Part shown: positions 25,398 through 33,981 of the stretch, one piece after another
Numbering within the stretch: position 1 is the stretch's first letter
Layout of the letters: each line of letters starts with the position of its first letter
NCBI GenBank assembly: GCA_029261235.1
Contig: JAJDBS010000134.1
Coordinates: 1 to 43,065 of the forward strand
Source: Nitrospirales bacterium
GTDB taxonomy: Bacteria; Nitrospirota; Nitrospiria; Nitrospirales; UBA8639
Direction of reading: 5' to 3'
DNA length: 43,065 bases
The notes under the pieces: model-generated
Told to the model about the DNA's origin: nothing
What the model saw: only the letters and a program-made list of their open reading frames with translations
Databases searched by the model: none
Program-made: the position numbers and the translations under genes

Positions 25398-26702
25398 TTA
25401 TGAATAGGCTCTCTCGCTATGTTGACTGAGATCCAACCCCATTTGTTCATCTTCAGGAGAGACTCGAAGCCCGATGGTCAGATCGATCACTTTCAGGATA
25501 ATATAAGTTCCCACCACTGAAAACGCTAAGGTTACCAAAGCCAGGAAGACTTGTATACCGAACAATTCTGCATTTCCAAAAAACAACCCTGTGGCACCAA
25601 TCGACGCAAAGAGACCCGTGCCCAAGATTCCCATGAACCCCCCAACGCCATGAATTCCGACCACATCCAATGAGTCGTCATACCCTAATTTCATTTTCCA
25701 CACAACGGCGGCATAGCACACCATCCCAGCGACTAAGCCAAAAATCATGGCGGACATAGGGCCCACAAACCCAGCGGCTGGGGTAATCGTCGCTAAGCCG
25801 GCAATAATACCACTGGCAAGCCCTAACACGGTTGGCTTTCCTCGATGCACCCATTCCGCCACCATCCAACTGATTCCACCTGCGGCGGCGGCAATATGCG
25901 TGGCTACGAAGGCCACGCCGGCGGCGCCATTGGCTCCCATTGCGCTACCCCCGTTAAAGCCAAACCATCCAAACCACAACAGTCCCGTTCCCAATACCGT
26001 CATGGGTAAATTATGAGGGGGCATCGGCTCTTTTCCGAACCCTTTGCGTGGACCTAGCATCATCGCACACACCAAGGCCCCAAACCCTGAACTGATATGA
26101 ATGACTGCTCCTCCAGCCCAGTCTAACGCTCCCATTTGTGAGAGCCACCCGCCACCCCATACCCAATGGGCCAAGGGAGAATAAATACAGAGTGACCAGA
26201 CGACAGAAAAAACAAGTAACGCTTTGAAATTCATCCGTTCGGCCACTGCACCCGTAATGAGGGCGACCGTAATCGCGGCAAACATGAGTTGAAAGATCAT
26301 AAAGACCTGATGCGGAACCGTTGACGCATAATCTGGGCTCGGCTCCATGCCTACGCCCTGTAAGCCCATCCACGCTAAACTCCCAGTCACTCCACCAACA
26401 TCAGGGCCAAAGGCTAAACTATATCCGCAGATCACCCACACCAACGAAATCAAGCATAAGATGACCGCTGTATGCATGATTGTGCCGAGCACATTTTTAC
26501 TACGTACTAAGCCGCCATAAAATAAAGCCAATCCTGGAAGCATCATGCATAAGACCAACGCAGAGGACATCAACATCCAAGCCGTATCGCCCGTATCAAT
26601 CGTTGGCACACTCCCCTCTTGGGCCAAGACCACGGACCAGGCTCCCATACCAATGACCATGCCAAACACAAGGCTGACCTGTATGAGCATTTTGAATATC
26701 AT
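25398..26702 (-). CDS. amtB: ammonium transporter AmtB (first copy, glnA-proximal)
   Basis: Amt proteins are trimeric inner-membrane channels with eleven helices that pass ammonium. The 434-residue protein starts with a cleavable signal-like helix (MIFKMLIQVSLVFGMVIGMGAWSVVLAQEG), then DTAWMLMSSALVLCMMLPGLALFYGGLVRSKNVLGTIMHT. The twin pore histidines are present in GGAVIHISSGFGALV and GIHGVGGFMGILGTGLFAS. The C-terminal tail, ending GLDLSQHSERAYS, is the segment that contacts PII proteins in this family. AAGGAG lies eight bases before the chosen ATG; ATGs further upstream are too close to it or lack it. The gene sits 54 bp downstream of glnK. Confidence 0.95.
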   Translation of the reverse strand: MIFKMLIQVSLVFGMVIGMGAWSVVLAQEGSVPTIDTGDTAWMLMSSALVLCMMLPGLALFYGGLVRSKNVLGTIMHTAVILCLISLVWVICGYSLAFGPDVGGVTGSLAWMGLQGVGMEPSPDYASTVPHQVFMIFQLMFAAITVALITGAVAERMNFKALLVFSVVWSLCIYSPLAHWVWGGGWLSQMGALDWAGGAVIHISSGFGALVCAMMLGPRKGFGKEPMPPHNLPMTVLGTGLLWFGWFGFNGGSAMGANGAAGVAFVATHIAAAAGGISWMVAEWVHRGKPTVLGLASGIIAGLATITPAAGFVGPMSAMIFGLVAGMVCYAAVVWKMKLGYDDSLDVVGIHGVGGFMGILGTGLFASIGATGLFFGNAELFGIQVFLALVTLAFSVVGTYIILKVIDLTIGLRVSPEDEQMGLDLSQHSERAYS

Positions 26703-26756
26703 GATCATGTCTCCTTCAACCCACCACACATGGAATATAAAAAATAAAAAGCCAGC

Positions 26757-27131
<375 letters not shown>

Positions 27132-27212
27132 TTACCCGCAACTCGCGTGACCTGTTCATGCTGCTCAATTCTTACCGTCACATCACATTGACTAGGACCT
27201 AATTTCTAGACA

Positions 27213-28514
27213 TCAGCCATAGGCTCGTTCGCTATGCTGGGTGAGATCTAAGCCAATGACTTCCTCTTCTTTACTCACACGCAATCCCACCACACCATCC
27301 ACGATTTTCAGAATCACATATGTCCCAACACCGGCAAAAATCCAGGTTGCGCCCACGCCAACAGCCTGAATTCCCACCTGGCCAGGATTACCAAAAAAGA
27401 GTCCGGTGCCTCCACCAACACTCGCAAATAATCCTGTGGCCAAAGCCCCCCATGTTCCACCAATGCCATGAATACCCAGCACATCCAAGGCATCATCATA
27501 GCCCATCTTATTTTTCAAAAAGACACCGAGATAACACACGACTCCACCACCCAACCCAATCAGGATGGCCGAGACAGGACCGACAAATCCGGCCGCTGGC
27601 GTAATAGCCACCAACCCAGCGACCGCTCCGCTGGCCGCCCCAAGTATGGTGGGATTTCCGCGATATCCCCATTCCACAGACAACCAGGCCAAGGCCCCTG
27701 CTGCTGCGGCAACTTGGGTCGCCACAAACGCACTTGCCGCGATGCCATCAGCCGCTAACGCGCTCCCGGCATTAAAGCCAAACCATCCCACCCACAATAA
27801 CCCGGCTCCAATCACGGTAAATGGCAGGTTATGGGGACTCATATTATCCGTCCCATGCCCACGACGTTTTCCTAACACAAGGGCACAGGTTAACGCGGCC
27901 ACACCCGAACTAATATGAACAACGGTTCCCCCAGCAAAATCTAATTCGCCTAGACCCGCCAACCAGCCTCCCCCCCACACCCAATGCGCTAAGGGCGCAT
28001 AAATCAGCGTCACCCAGAGAGTCGCAAATAACACAAAAGCCGAAAACTTCATCCGTTCAGCAATGGCCCCGCTTATCAAAGCCACAGTAATGGCGGCAAA
28101 CATCAACTGAAAGACCATGAAGGCCATATGAGGAATGGTGGAGCCTTCTGCCGGTTCAGGACCAACTCCTGAAAGTCCCACCAGATCCAAACCTCCAACA
28201 ATTCCGCCAACATCTGGACCGAACGCCAGGCTATACCCCCACAACACCCACACGACGCTGACAATGCAAATCGAAATAAAACTATGCATCATCGTACTCA
28301 ACACATTTTTACTTCGTACCATTCCCCCATAAAACAACGCCAAGCCAGGAACAATCATCGCAAGCACAAGAGCTGATGAGGTCAAGACCCAAGCAGTATC
28401 ACCGGCATTTATCGTTGAATCTTCTTGTGCGAATACAGAACTCATTGAAAAGACTGACAAAATACAGACACAGAGAAAACATACACCTATCTTGTTAAAT
28501 TTATCGATGAACAT
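27213..28514 (-). CDS. amtB: ammonium transporter AmtB (second copy)
   Basis: This 433-residue second Amt channel is clearly paralogous to the glnA-proximal copy. A signal-like N terminus (VCFLCVCILSVFSMSSVFAQED) is followed by DTAWVLTSSALVLAMIVPGLALFYGGMVRSKNVLSTMMHS. The pore histidines are kept (GTVVHISSGVAALT, GIHGIGGTWGALATGLFAS) and the tail ends GLDLTQHSERAYG. AGGAGAAAATA precedes the ATG. It is separated from glnK by 117 bp and from the upstream porin by 26 bp. The two copies diverge enough that different affinity or regulation is possible, but the sequence does not show which. Confidence 0.95.
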   Translation of the reverse strand: MFIDKFNKIGVCFLCVCILSVFSMSSVFAQEDSTINAGDTAWVLTSSALVLAMIVPGLALFYGGMVRSKNVLSTMMHSFISICIVSVVWVLWGYSLAFGPDVGGIVGGLDLVGLSGVGPEPAEGSTIPHMAFMVFQLMFAAITVALISGAIAERMKFSAFVLFATLWVTLIYAPLAHWVWGGGWLAGLGELDFAGGTVVHISSGVAALTCALVLGKRRGHGTDNMSPHNLPFTVIGAGLLWVGWFGFNAGSALAADGIAASAFVATQVAAAAGALAWLSVEWGYRGNPTILGAASGAVAGLVAITPAAGFVGPVSAILIGLGGGVVCYLGVFLKNKMGYDDALDVLGIHGIGGTWGALATGLFASVGGGTGLFFGNPGQVGIQAVGVGATWIFAGVGTYVILKIVDGVVGLRVSKEEEVIGLDLTQHSERAYG

Positions 28515-28540
28515 TATTTTCTCCTACCCTCTCCAGAAAC

Positions 28541-29650
28541 TTAGAAGAGGAATATCACTTCAGTCGCTAAGGTCTCTTGATGGTTCGCTGCACGACCGCC
28601 GTACTGAAATGAATTTTGGCTAGATTTATCGTAACGAAATTCTAGGCGCGTAATTAAGGACGGAGTCAGTTTATACTGTGCGGTTGCGGTCCCTTCCCAA
28701 AGCTTTTGATCATCTCCAGTCAAGAATCCATCGGAATCTTTAAACCATTCCATACGAAACCGTGCACCCCACTGATCATCAAAGTCATGGATGACATACG
28801 CTGCAACTCCGTGCCATTGGACATCCATTCCTGCCTGCGCATTCTCCTGAGAAGCATGATAGCCTTCGAGAACAAAGGAGGTTTGATCCGAAGCCTGTAC
28901 AGTGACAATCCCACCAAGCTGAACCAGATCGGTATTTTTGGCACCCAATGCGCCTTCTGGCCCCCAGAATCCGAAGAGCGACACGCTCAACCAATCCATC
29001 GGAGTCAGCCCTAACAAGGCTTCAATAGACTTACTACGATTGGTATCGGATCGTGCACCATTCCACGCATTGATCAGACCAACAGACAAGGCCACCATGT
29101 CATTAAACTCATACGAAGCCCGAATACCCGTTGTGGTAAAGGGCTCGCCTAAACCAAAAAGCCATGAACGAGAGAAATTTGGGTTCAGCGGACTTTCAAT
29201 GACTTCATAGCCAATCAAGGTATTCATCCGACCAATTCGTAGATCGAGACCATTCCCAATGGGTGCGATATATTGGACGTACGCTTCCTGATAATCAAAA
29301 TCATCTGTGCCAGATCCCCCGGTGAGCTTTGCGTCTTCACCAAAATTTAATTTAATGCGAAATCCCGCACGATCAGCATGAGTGCCGCCTGACTTGCCTT
29401 CTTTCTCAAAGACGAGTTGAGCCATATGCGGCCGAAAGGAATTGGCATCGATATCAAAAATTCTATTGGCATTCCTTTGTGAATTTGGATTATTGAAATT
29501 CTGGGTATAGGACGCTTCGACATACCCATACAGTTTAAAGTCTTCTTTGGTTAACACTGAGGCCACACTAACGTTGATGAACCCCAAAAAGAGTAGACCT
29601 GCTAGCAGCACTACCGAAGCGACGTTTCTCAGATACCGCATCATATTCAT
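28541..29650 (-). CDS. outer-membrane porin, BBP2-type beta-barrel
   Basis: This 369-residue exported protein has a signal peptide (MNMMRYLRNVASVVLLAGLLFLGFINVSVAS). The mature protein starts with a typical porin-2 opening (KLYGYVEASYTQNFNNPN, then NANRIFDIDANSFRPHMAQLVFEK), followed by FRIKLNFGEDA, FDYQEAYVQYIAPIGNGLDLRIGRMNTLIGYEVIESPLNPNFSRSWLFG and many amphipathic strands, ending with an aromatic C-terminal strand (ETLATEVIFLF). It is expected to be a general or small-solute channel. As first gene of the ammonium cluster, it may provide outer-membrane entry for the Amt channels, which is inference. The ATG follows CGGAGGAAAGT. Confidence 0.85.
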   Translation of the reverse strand: MNMMRYLRNVASVVLLAGLLFLGFINVSVASVLTKEDFKLYGYVEASYTQNFNNPNSQRNANRIFDIDANSFRPHMAQLVFEKEGKSGGTHADRAGFRIKLNFGEDAKLTGGSGTDDFDYQEAYVQYIAPIGNGLDLRIGRMNTLIGYEVIESPLNPNFSRSWLFGLGEPFTTTGIRASYEFNDMVALSVGLINAWNGARSDTNRSKSIEALLGLTPMDWLSVSLFGFWGPEGALGAKNTDLVQLGGIVTVQASDQTSFVLEGYHASQENAQAGMDVQWHGVAAYVIHDFDDQWGARFRMEWFKDSDGFLTGDDQKLWEGTATAQYKLTPSLITRLEFRYDKSSQNSFQYGGRAANHQETLATEVIFLF

Positions 29651-29767
29651 ACTTTCCTCCGTGTTGAGAGCAGCAACATCCTTGTTACTGCCAAAATTTC
29701 AAATTTACAGGGCATCTGGCCACACGTCATTGTCATGACCGATTATGATGTGCCCATACCATAATCG

Positions 29768-29779
29768 AAGAACGTTCTT
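29768..29779. promoter_or_regulatory. 12-bp perfect palindrome upstream of the porin-amt operon
   Basis: AAGAACGTTCTT is a perfect palindrome 118 bp upstream of the porin start and just downstream, in transcription sense, of a putative leader terminator. Its size and symmetry fit a dimeric-regulator operator. No classical sigma-54 -24/-12 element was found between it and the start. Confidence 0.3.
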
Positions 29780-29791
29780 AGGGAAAACGGC

Positions 29792-29827
29792 AAAAAAAAA
29801 GCCCTCAGCCAGTTTTTCTGGTCGAGG
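29792..29827 (-). terminator. intrinsic terminator in the leader of the porin-amt operon
   Basis: Read on the minus strand, CCTCGACCAG and CTGGCTGAGG form a hairpin (eight of ten pairs, loop AAAAA) followed at once by GC and nine T residues. That is a textbook rho-independent terminator on the operon strand. It sits about 140 bp upstream of the porin start and contains the stop codon of a small open frame. It could end a separate small transcript or act as a conditional attenuator of the operon. Confidence 0.75.
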
Positions 29828-29999
29828 ACTCCATCGTCCGAATTCTCATAGTTCGATGATTAAAACGGCATTGTCTTAATTCATCGGTTGTATTTGAACT
29901 TTTACCATTGAAATAAATATGTGTCAAGAACTTTGCTTTATCAATATCTGAATGCCGCCTCCTTTCATACAATTGAATCAAAGGAATGTTCCTCTCAAT
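29805..29999 (-). other. possible leader peptide / small ORF before the terminator
   Basis: Upstream of the terminator on the same strand an AAAGGAGG sequence (near 29955) precedes an open frame that reads DIDKAKFLTHIYFNGKSSNTTDELRQCRFNHRTMRIRTMESSTRKTG and stops inside the terminator stem. No ATG lies at the right distance from the Shine-Dalgarno; only an ATT is available, or a TTG about 30 bases on. The peptide matches no family known to me. It may be a small protein with an unusual start, or an untranslated leader RNA. Confidence 0.3.
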
Positions 30000-30040
30000 G
30001 GGATTTCCTTTTAAACACCGGAATGGGTTTTGGAGCACCC

Positions 30041-31078
30041 ATGGTACTTAGCATGAGTGCCATCCCTTGTAACAATACCAAAGAATCTCGTCTTGACAAG
30101 ATTCCACGGCTTCGCCTTCCACTTCACGCCACGCAAAAGGAGAGCTCAACGAATCATTTTTTCACCGAACAACTTTCGCCATTTCTGGCGCACAAATCCC
30201 TGGGCATGGTCGAAGCCAGTTTCCGGATATTTATCATTCTTGCCGTCAGCTACATGGTCACACAGGCAATCAGATTGGGGTTAGAAAAATTTGAGAAAGT
30301 GATACTCTCCTGGTGCGAGCGAGAAGACATGGAACGTATCGCCAATGAAAAACGCGTCAAAACCCTCATTGGAATGCTACGAACCATATGTCTCACGCTT
30401 GGGTGGATCATTGGGATCAGAATGAGCCTTGATCAGATTGGTCTGGATATCACACCAATATTGGCAGGTACAGACATTGTGAGTTTAGCCGTAAGCTTTG
30501 GGGCACAAAATCTTGTACGAGATGTGATTAATGGATTTTTTATGATTCTGGAAAATCAAATTCGAGTCGGTGATGTCGCGGTTGTAAATGGAACAGGCGG
30601 GCTGGTGGAAGCGATCAGCTTTCGGACTATGACCCTACGGGACCTCTCAGGCACCGTGCATATTTTTCCCCATTGCACAATCACCACCATAGCAAACAAA
30701 ACAAAAGAATGGTCCGCCTGTGTCATGGAAATCGGCGTGAACTACCAAGAAGATACCGACCGCGTGGGAGAAACTATGAGAAACGTACAAGAAGACCTTC
30801 AGCAAGATCCACAGATGGACAGAAAAATCCTGGAACCCATTGAAATTTCAGGAGTCGATGCGTTCGGTGAGTCAGAGGTTATGATAAAAGCTCGCATCAA
30901 AAATTTTCCCATCGAACAATGGGCGGTGCGACGAGAATACCGGCGTCGACTCAAAAATATTTTGAACACGAGAACATTCAATTCTCCTTCCCGCATCGAA
31001 CCTGACATGTGGGAAAAGGCAGTCCACCTTGGCTCGTCAAAAGTATTACCACTGCCTCATGACGGTTGTCTTCGCTGA
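30041..31078 (+). CDS. MscS-family mechanosensitive ion channel
   Basis: MscS-type channels open under membrane tension to release solutes during osmotic downshock. The chain (345 residues from this start) has a first transmembrane segment FRIFIILAVSYMVTQAIRL, a second TLIGMLRTICLTLGWIIGIRMSL, and the pore helix and beta-domain signature DIVSLAVSFGAQNLVRDVINGFFMILENQIRVGDVAVVNGTGGLVEAISFRTMTLRDLSGTVHIFPH, followed by the usual alpha/beta C-terminal domain. The ATG at 30041 is preceded by GGAGCACCC; a GTG at 29921 would add 40 residues of no recognisable character and overlap the small minus-strand frame. It ends eight bases from the convergent DUF423 gene. Confidence 0.85.
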   Translation: MVLSMSAIPCNNTKESRLDKIPRLRLPLHATQKESSTNHFFTEQLSPFLAHKSLGMVEASFRIFIILAVSYMVTQAIRLGLEKFEKVILSWCEREDMERIANEKRVKTLIGMLRTICLTLGWIIGIRMSLDQIGLDITPILAGTDIVSLAVSFGAQNLVRDVINGFFMILENQIRVGDVAVVNGTGGLVEAISFRTMTLRDLSGTVHIFPHCTITTIANKTKEWSACVMEIGVNYQEDTDRVGETMRNVQEDLQQDPQMDRKILEPIEISGVDAFGESEVMIKARIKNFPIEQWAVRREYRRRLKNILNTRTFNSPSRIEPDMWEKAVHLGSSKVLPLPHDGCLR

Positions 31079-31086
31079 AAGACTCT

Positions 31087-31497
31087 TTAGCGGTCACTCT
31101 TGGATTCTAGGTTTGAGAAACCATGGAGTGGAGCCTTCCAATATCCCCTAGCCAGGAGTCCCCAACCAGTGAGGAAGGCTAATCCACCAAAGGGAGTGAG
31201 GATACCCAGCATCCGACTATCCGTAAGAGCCAAGGTATAGAGACTACCCGAGAAAATGATAATGCCAATCAGAAAACTCCAACCCGCTTTCACAAATACC
31301 CGATGATTGAACCAATGCGCACTGAGACCAGCCATCAGCATGGCTAACGCATGAATGAGATGATATCGCACTCCTGTTTCAAAAGCGGCCATCATTTTTT
31401 CCGAAAGGATAGGACGAAGACCATGTGCTCCAAAAGCTCCAGCAGCCACACCAATGCCAGCCATGACAGCTCCGATGATTAAGATTCGATTGGTCAT
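31087..31497 (-). CDS. DUF423 family membrane protein
   Basis: This 136-residue inner-membrane protein has four hydrophobic segments and the family start TNRILIIGAVMAGIGVAAGAFGAHGLRPILSEKMMAAFETGVRYHLIHALAMLMAGLSA, as in the YgdD-like DUF423 group, plus the later GSLYTLALTDSRMLGILTPFGGLAFLTGWGLLA. The function is unknown across the family. The start before TNRI gives the canonical N terminus; the frame is open to 31575 but would overlap the upstream DUF2061 gene. It lies 26 bp downstream of that gene and is probably co-transcribed. Confidence 0.85.
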   Translation of the reverse strand: MTNRILIIGAVMAGIGVAAGAFGAHGLRPILSEKMMAAFETGVRYHLIHALAMLMAGLSAHWFNHRVFVKAGWSFLIGIIIFSGSLYTLALTDSRMLGILTPFGGLAFLTGWGLLARGYWKAPLHGFSNLESKSDR

Positions 31498-31523
31498 GAT
31501 TATTTCTTTTCCCTTCGTAGTAC

Positions 31524-31745
31524 TTATGGAGAACTCGTGGGAGGAATATTTCGACCCCAGGCCACCGTTTGCCATACACGCTCATGCCCCCAAAACAACC
31601 CAACTTTAATGAGGGAATCAGCAAACCCCGCGTACAATGCCATTGAAACCTCACCAGAGATTAGCCATACCACAACTGTCGTTACTAAGACAGCAATAAC
31701 TCGCCAACTCAACCCTTTCACCACGCTTCGTAGATGCGTTTCCAT
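31524..31745 (-). CDS. DUF2061 family small membrane protein
   Basis: This 73-residue protein has two hydrophobic stretches and the characteristic layout RSVVKGLSWRVIAVLVTTVVVWLISGEVSMALYAGFADSLIKVGLFWGHERVWQTVAWG. In other bacteria DUF2061 domains occur alone or near sulfate-assimilation genes, but no function is established. The ATG with GAGGGAACAT upstream was preferred over the ATG 12 bases earlier. It sits between the Rrf2 regulator and DUF423, all on the minus strand. Confidence 0.8.
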   Translation of the reverse strand: METHLRSVVKGLSWRVIAVLVTTVVVWLISGEVSMALYAGFADSLIKVGLFWGHERVWQTVAWGRNIPPTSSP

Positions 31746-31865
31746 ATGTTCCCTCATCTCGCGTATTTAAATATTCACTTATAAAATTCACCAAATTGGA
31801 TAGTCTATTATTCAGAAATTTTGACTCACAGCAGTGGTCCTGATTTTTTGCCTGTTCTTGGCAGA

Positions 31866-32297
31866 TCATTTTTTTTGCGCATACACAAAATCTTCTAACG
31901 AATAATGATCAAGTACCGAAGCAATGGCGTTCCGAACGTCCAACATTATTCCTTGAATAGGACAGGTAGGCGTTTCAGCATGGGGACAATCCTCACACTT
32001 TTGATAAGCTGTCTGACTCACGCAGGCTATCGGAGCCAAAGGCCCGTCCAAAATACGAATAATTTGCCCTAACGTAATTTCCTTTGGAGCTTTGATCAAA
32101 AAGACTCCACCATTCATTCCGCGACGACTTCCAATAAGCCCCGCATGTTTTAACGATAAGAGAATCATTTCGAGGAAACCCAAAGGAATATTCTGGCGTT
32201 CGGCTAATATTTTTCGTTGCACTAATCCTTGCCCATATTCTTGGGTCAGTTCGATCATTGCCCGTAGACCATATTCACTTTTCTTTGAGAACCGCAT
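31866..32297 (-). CDS. Rrf2-family transcription regulator with four cysteines
   Basis: Rrf2 proteins are dimeric winged-helix regulators; several (IscR, NsrR, RirA) sense Fe-S cluster state, iron or NO. This 143-residue protein has the HTH region MRFSKKSEYGLRAMIELTQEYGQGLVQRKILAERQNIPLGFLEMILLSLKHAGLIGSRRGMNGGVFL. Its cysteine cluster lies at Cys92, Cys101, Cys104 and Cys112 (IACVSQTAYQKCEDCPHAETPTC). The cluster suggests Fe-S ligation, though the exact class cannot be told. ATGGAGATTT precedes the ATG. The DNA upstream (32305-32345) is strongly AT-rich with TAATTAATTA palindromes that could serve as its own operator. Confidence 0.88.
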   Translation of the reverse strand: MRFSKKSEYGLRAMIELTQEYGQGLVQRKILAERQNIPLGFLEMILLSLKHAGLIGSRRGMNGGVFLIKAPKEITLGQIIRILDGPLAPIACVSQTAYQKCEDCPHAETPTCPIQGIMLDVRNAIASVLDHYSLEDFVYAQKK

Positions 32298-32377
32298 AAA
32301 TCTCCATAAAGTTAATTAATTATATTAACAATATCCATAACAATTCCCAAACCCCAAAAGGAGTATTACCGACCACC

Positions 32378-32793
32378 AGGCATCACAGTTCAGAATTCAA
32401 TAAAGAAGCGGTCGCTTTGGTGGTGAAACTCGGCGACAGTTGTGCCGCCGCTGGGCGGAGCTTAGGGGGCAATGGTGCGTTGAAAAGAGGAATGGGAATT
32501 CCATCAAACAGAAGCCTTTCCTGGTCAAGGGAAGCCCTGCCGAGTAACCGCGGATCCATAGGCTCGAATCCGAGAAGCGTTGGCTGCGAATGGAGCGAGA
32601 CATCTTAAAACAGCGACGGCCTTCTTTGCCAAAGAGAGCGCCTGAGGTCTCGATTCATCGATAACTAGAAAAGGCTTGGCCGGGCACTCTCATGTGTCGT
32701 GTCCTGAACGTCTCCCGAAGTGGAGATGATGACTGGATCGCACGTAGCTTGAGTCAGCACGTGCGGGCAAATCATAGCCTAGATAACCTGTGA
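32378..32793 (+). pseudogene. IS3-family transposase remnant (OrfA plus start of OrfB)
   Basis: Pieces of an IS3-type OrfAB can be read in shifting frames: RHHSSEFNKEAVALVVKLGDSCAAAGRSLGGNGAL, then the leucine-zipper end EKRWLRMERDILKQ, then the OrfB start MCRVLNVSRSGDDDWIARSLSQHVRANHS followed by a stop at 32791. Several frameshifts and a missing catalytic domain show it is dead. Its end abuts an oppositely oriented IS481 remnant directly. Confidence 0.78.
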
Positions 32794-32797
32794 GATT

Positions 32798-33515
32798 TCA
32801 TCGCGTTCTTGACAGATGAAAGAAATAATGTGTGAGCTTTTCATCGGGCGTCATATTGGCAATTCCTACATGGGGCTGGACGGTATTATAGCAATTGATC
32901 AAGCGGGCCAGCTCCCCTTGCCGAGGCGCTCTTGAAACACACCCAGTCGCGGCATGCCACCATATCCCCTAACACTTTGATCGCACGCTCTGCCGTGCCA
33001 TTGTCCGAATAGGCAGATTCGAGCGTGTAGCGACACTCCTTGATGCCTTGTTCCAAGAATGTGGCCGCCGACTGCTGGGTTTTGTCTGGCAAGATGGCCG
33101 CATAGAGAACGCTGGAGCAATCATCAATGGCCATGAACAGATACTCCCGTGGGAGAATCCGCTTCTCGCCGGTGAGCAGCGGTAAGGGTTGCCTGTCAAA
33201 GTGGATGATTTCCCTGAGATAGCGCTTATTATAGCGCTGCGCCACCAGCTTTTGCCGGCGTTCGAGCCCCTGTTCCACCTTGGCCAGGCGCTTGATCCCA
33301 TCGTGGCCTGCAAAAACCGCGTGTTGTGCGATTTGCGCGATGCAAATTCTAGTTTGTGCGCCCGCTCCAGGGCTTTGTCAATGCTTGGCCGGGAGACGCA
33401 GAACTGCTATGCAAGCGCCTCCACCGTCTCGTGCCATGAAGCCGCCAGATCTCTTCACGATCCAGCGGCATTCACAATGTTCGTCTGTGCATCATCATGT
33501 CGACATCCTTACAAA
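32798..33515 (-). pseudogene. IS481/rve-type integrase remnant with internal deletion
   Basis: The minus strand encodes broken parts of an integrase-core transposase: an N-terminal HTH with stops (MMHRR.., then SRPSIDKALERAHKLEFASRKSHNTRFL), the catalytic stretch KRYLREIIHFDRQPLPLLTGEKRILPREYLFMAIDDCSSVLYAAILPDKTQQSAATFLEQGIKECRY..SDNGT, and then, without the usual intervening 40-50 residues, AERAIKVLGDM. The C terminus resumes in another frame as LINCYNTVQPHVGIANMTPDEKLTHYFFHLSRTR. At least two frameshifts and an in-frame deletion after the second catalytic aspartate have inactivated it. Confidence 0.8.
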
Positions 33516-33830
33516 AAGATGTAAACAAAGCTAGAGAAAATCACAGCTGAACCTTCCCCATTCATCTGTTGATTCTTCTCGCGATCAGGGGTTGGTCGTT
33601 CGTACAAATCGAGAACACCACAACCTTGTACGACAATCAACTCACTCACGAGCAGGTAGACCATTACCCATCGAACATGTTTGTAGCTCTTGATCAATTA
33701 GGAGGGAATACGACAACGTTGTCCTACTCTTCGCCTCAACAAGTATAACTTCTTTTCATTTCCCAACTTCATCATAGCCCTGAGTCTTCAACATCCCCCC
33801 GCTAATAGCGGTAAGACTTGTCATTCTGGC

Positions 33831-33859
33831 TTGACAACCAGGACTGCCACACATAATAT
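33831..33859 (+). promoter_or_regulatory. sigma-70-type promoter of the di-heme cytochrome gene
   Basis: A perfect -35 TTGACA (33831-33836) is followed after 17 bp by TAATAT (33854-33859); a shifted CATAAT (33852-33857) is an alternative -10. The predicted untranslated leader is about 115 bases. Confidence 0.55.
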
Positions 33860-33887
33860 CTAACTTTTGCCATATGTATATTAGATA
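33857..33887. promoter_or_regulatory. inverted repeat overlapping the -10 of the cytochrome promoter
   Basis: TATCTAA (33857-33863) and TTAGATA (33881-33887) are perfect inverted arms of 7 bp around a 17-bp spacer. One arm overlaps the -10 element and the other lies in the early transcribed region, a position suited to a repressor operator or a 5' RNA hairpin. Confidence 0.4.
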
Positions 33888-33981
33888 AGTGACGCCTTAG
33901 GTGTGTCATTCAAGACGAACCATCGCCCCCAAGGTCTTTGTCGAGGCGTGTGATTATCCATTCAAACTTGAGAGGAATCGA

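Larger units (their letters stand above)
33516..33981. other. intergenic region upstream of the di-heme cytochrome gene
   Basis: It holds the cytochrome promoter and inverted repeat listed separately and a small perfect hairpin CCGCTAATAGCGG at 33799-33811. A minus-strand frame at 33509-33697 could encode a short lipoprotein-like peptide (VYLLVSELIVVQGCG) but uses a TTG without ribosome site and runs into the IS481 remnant, so it is not called as a gene. Confidence 0.3.

Noticed and set aside
29651-29767. Sigma-54 promoter for the porin-amt operon
   Set aside because: The only GG/GC pair (TGGCA ... TTGCT) has a 16-bp gap instead of the required 10, so it does not fit a -24/-12 element.
32563-32590. 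tRNA T-loop-like GGCTCGAATCC
   Set aside because: It lies in the IS3 OrfA remnant and no acceptor stem, D-arm or anticodon arm surrounds it.
33509-33697. Minus-strand 62-codon frame resembling a small lipoprotein
   Set aside because: TTG start without a ribosome site, poor lipobox (VQGC), and it reads into the IS481 relic; possibly a truncated gene but not supportable.
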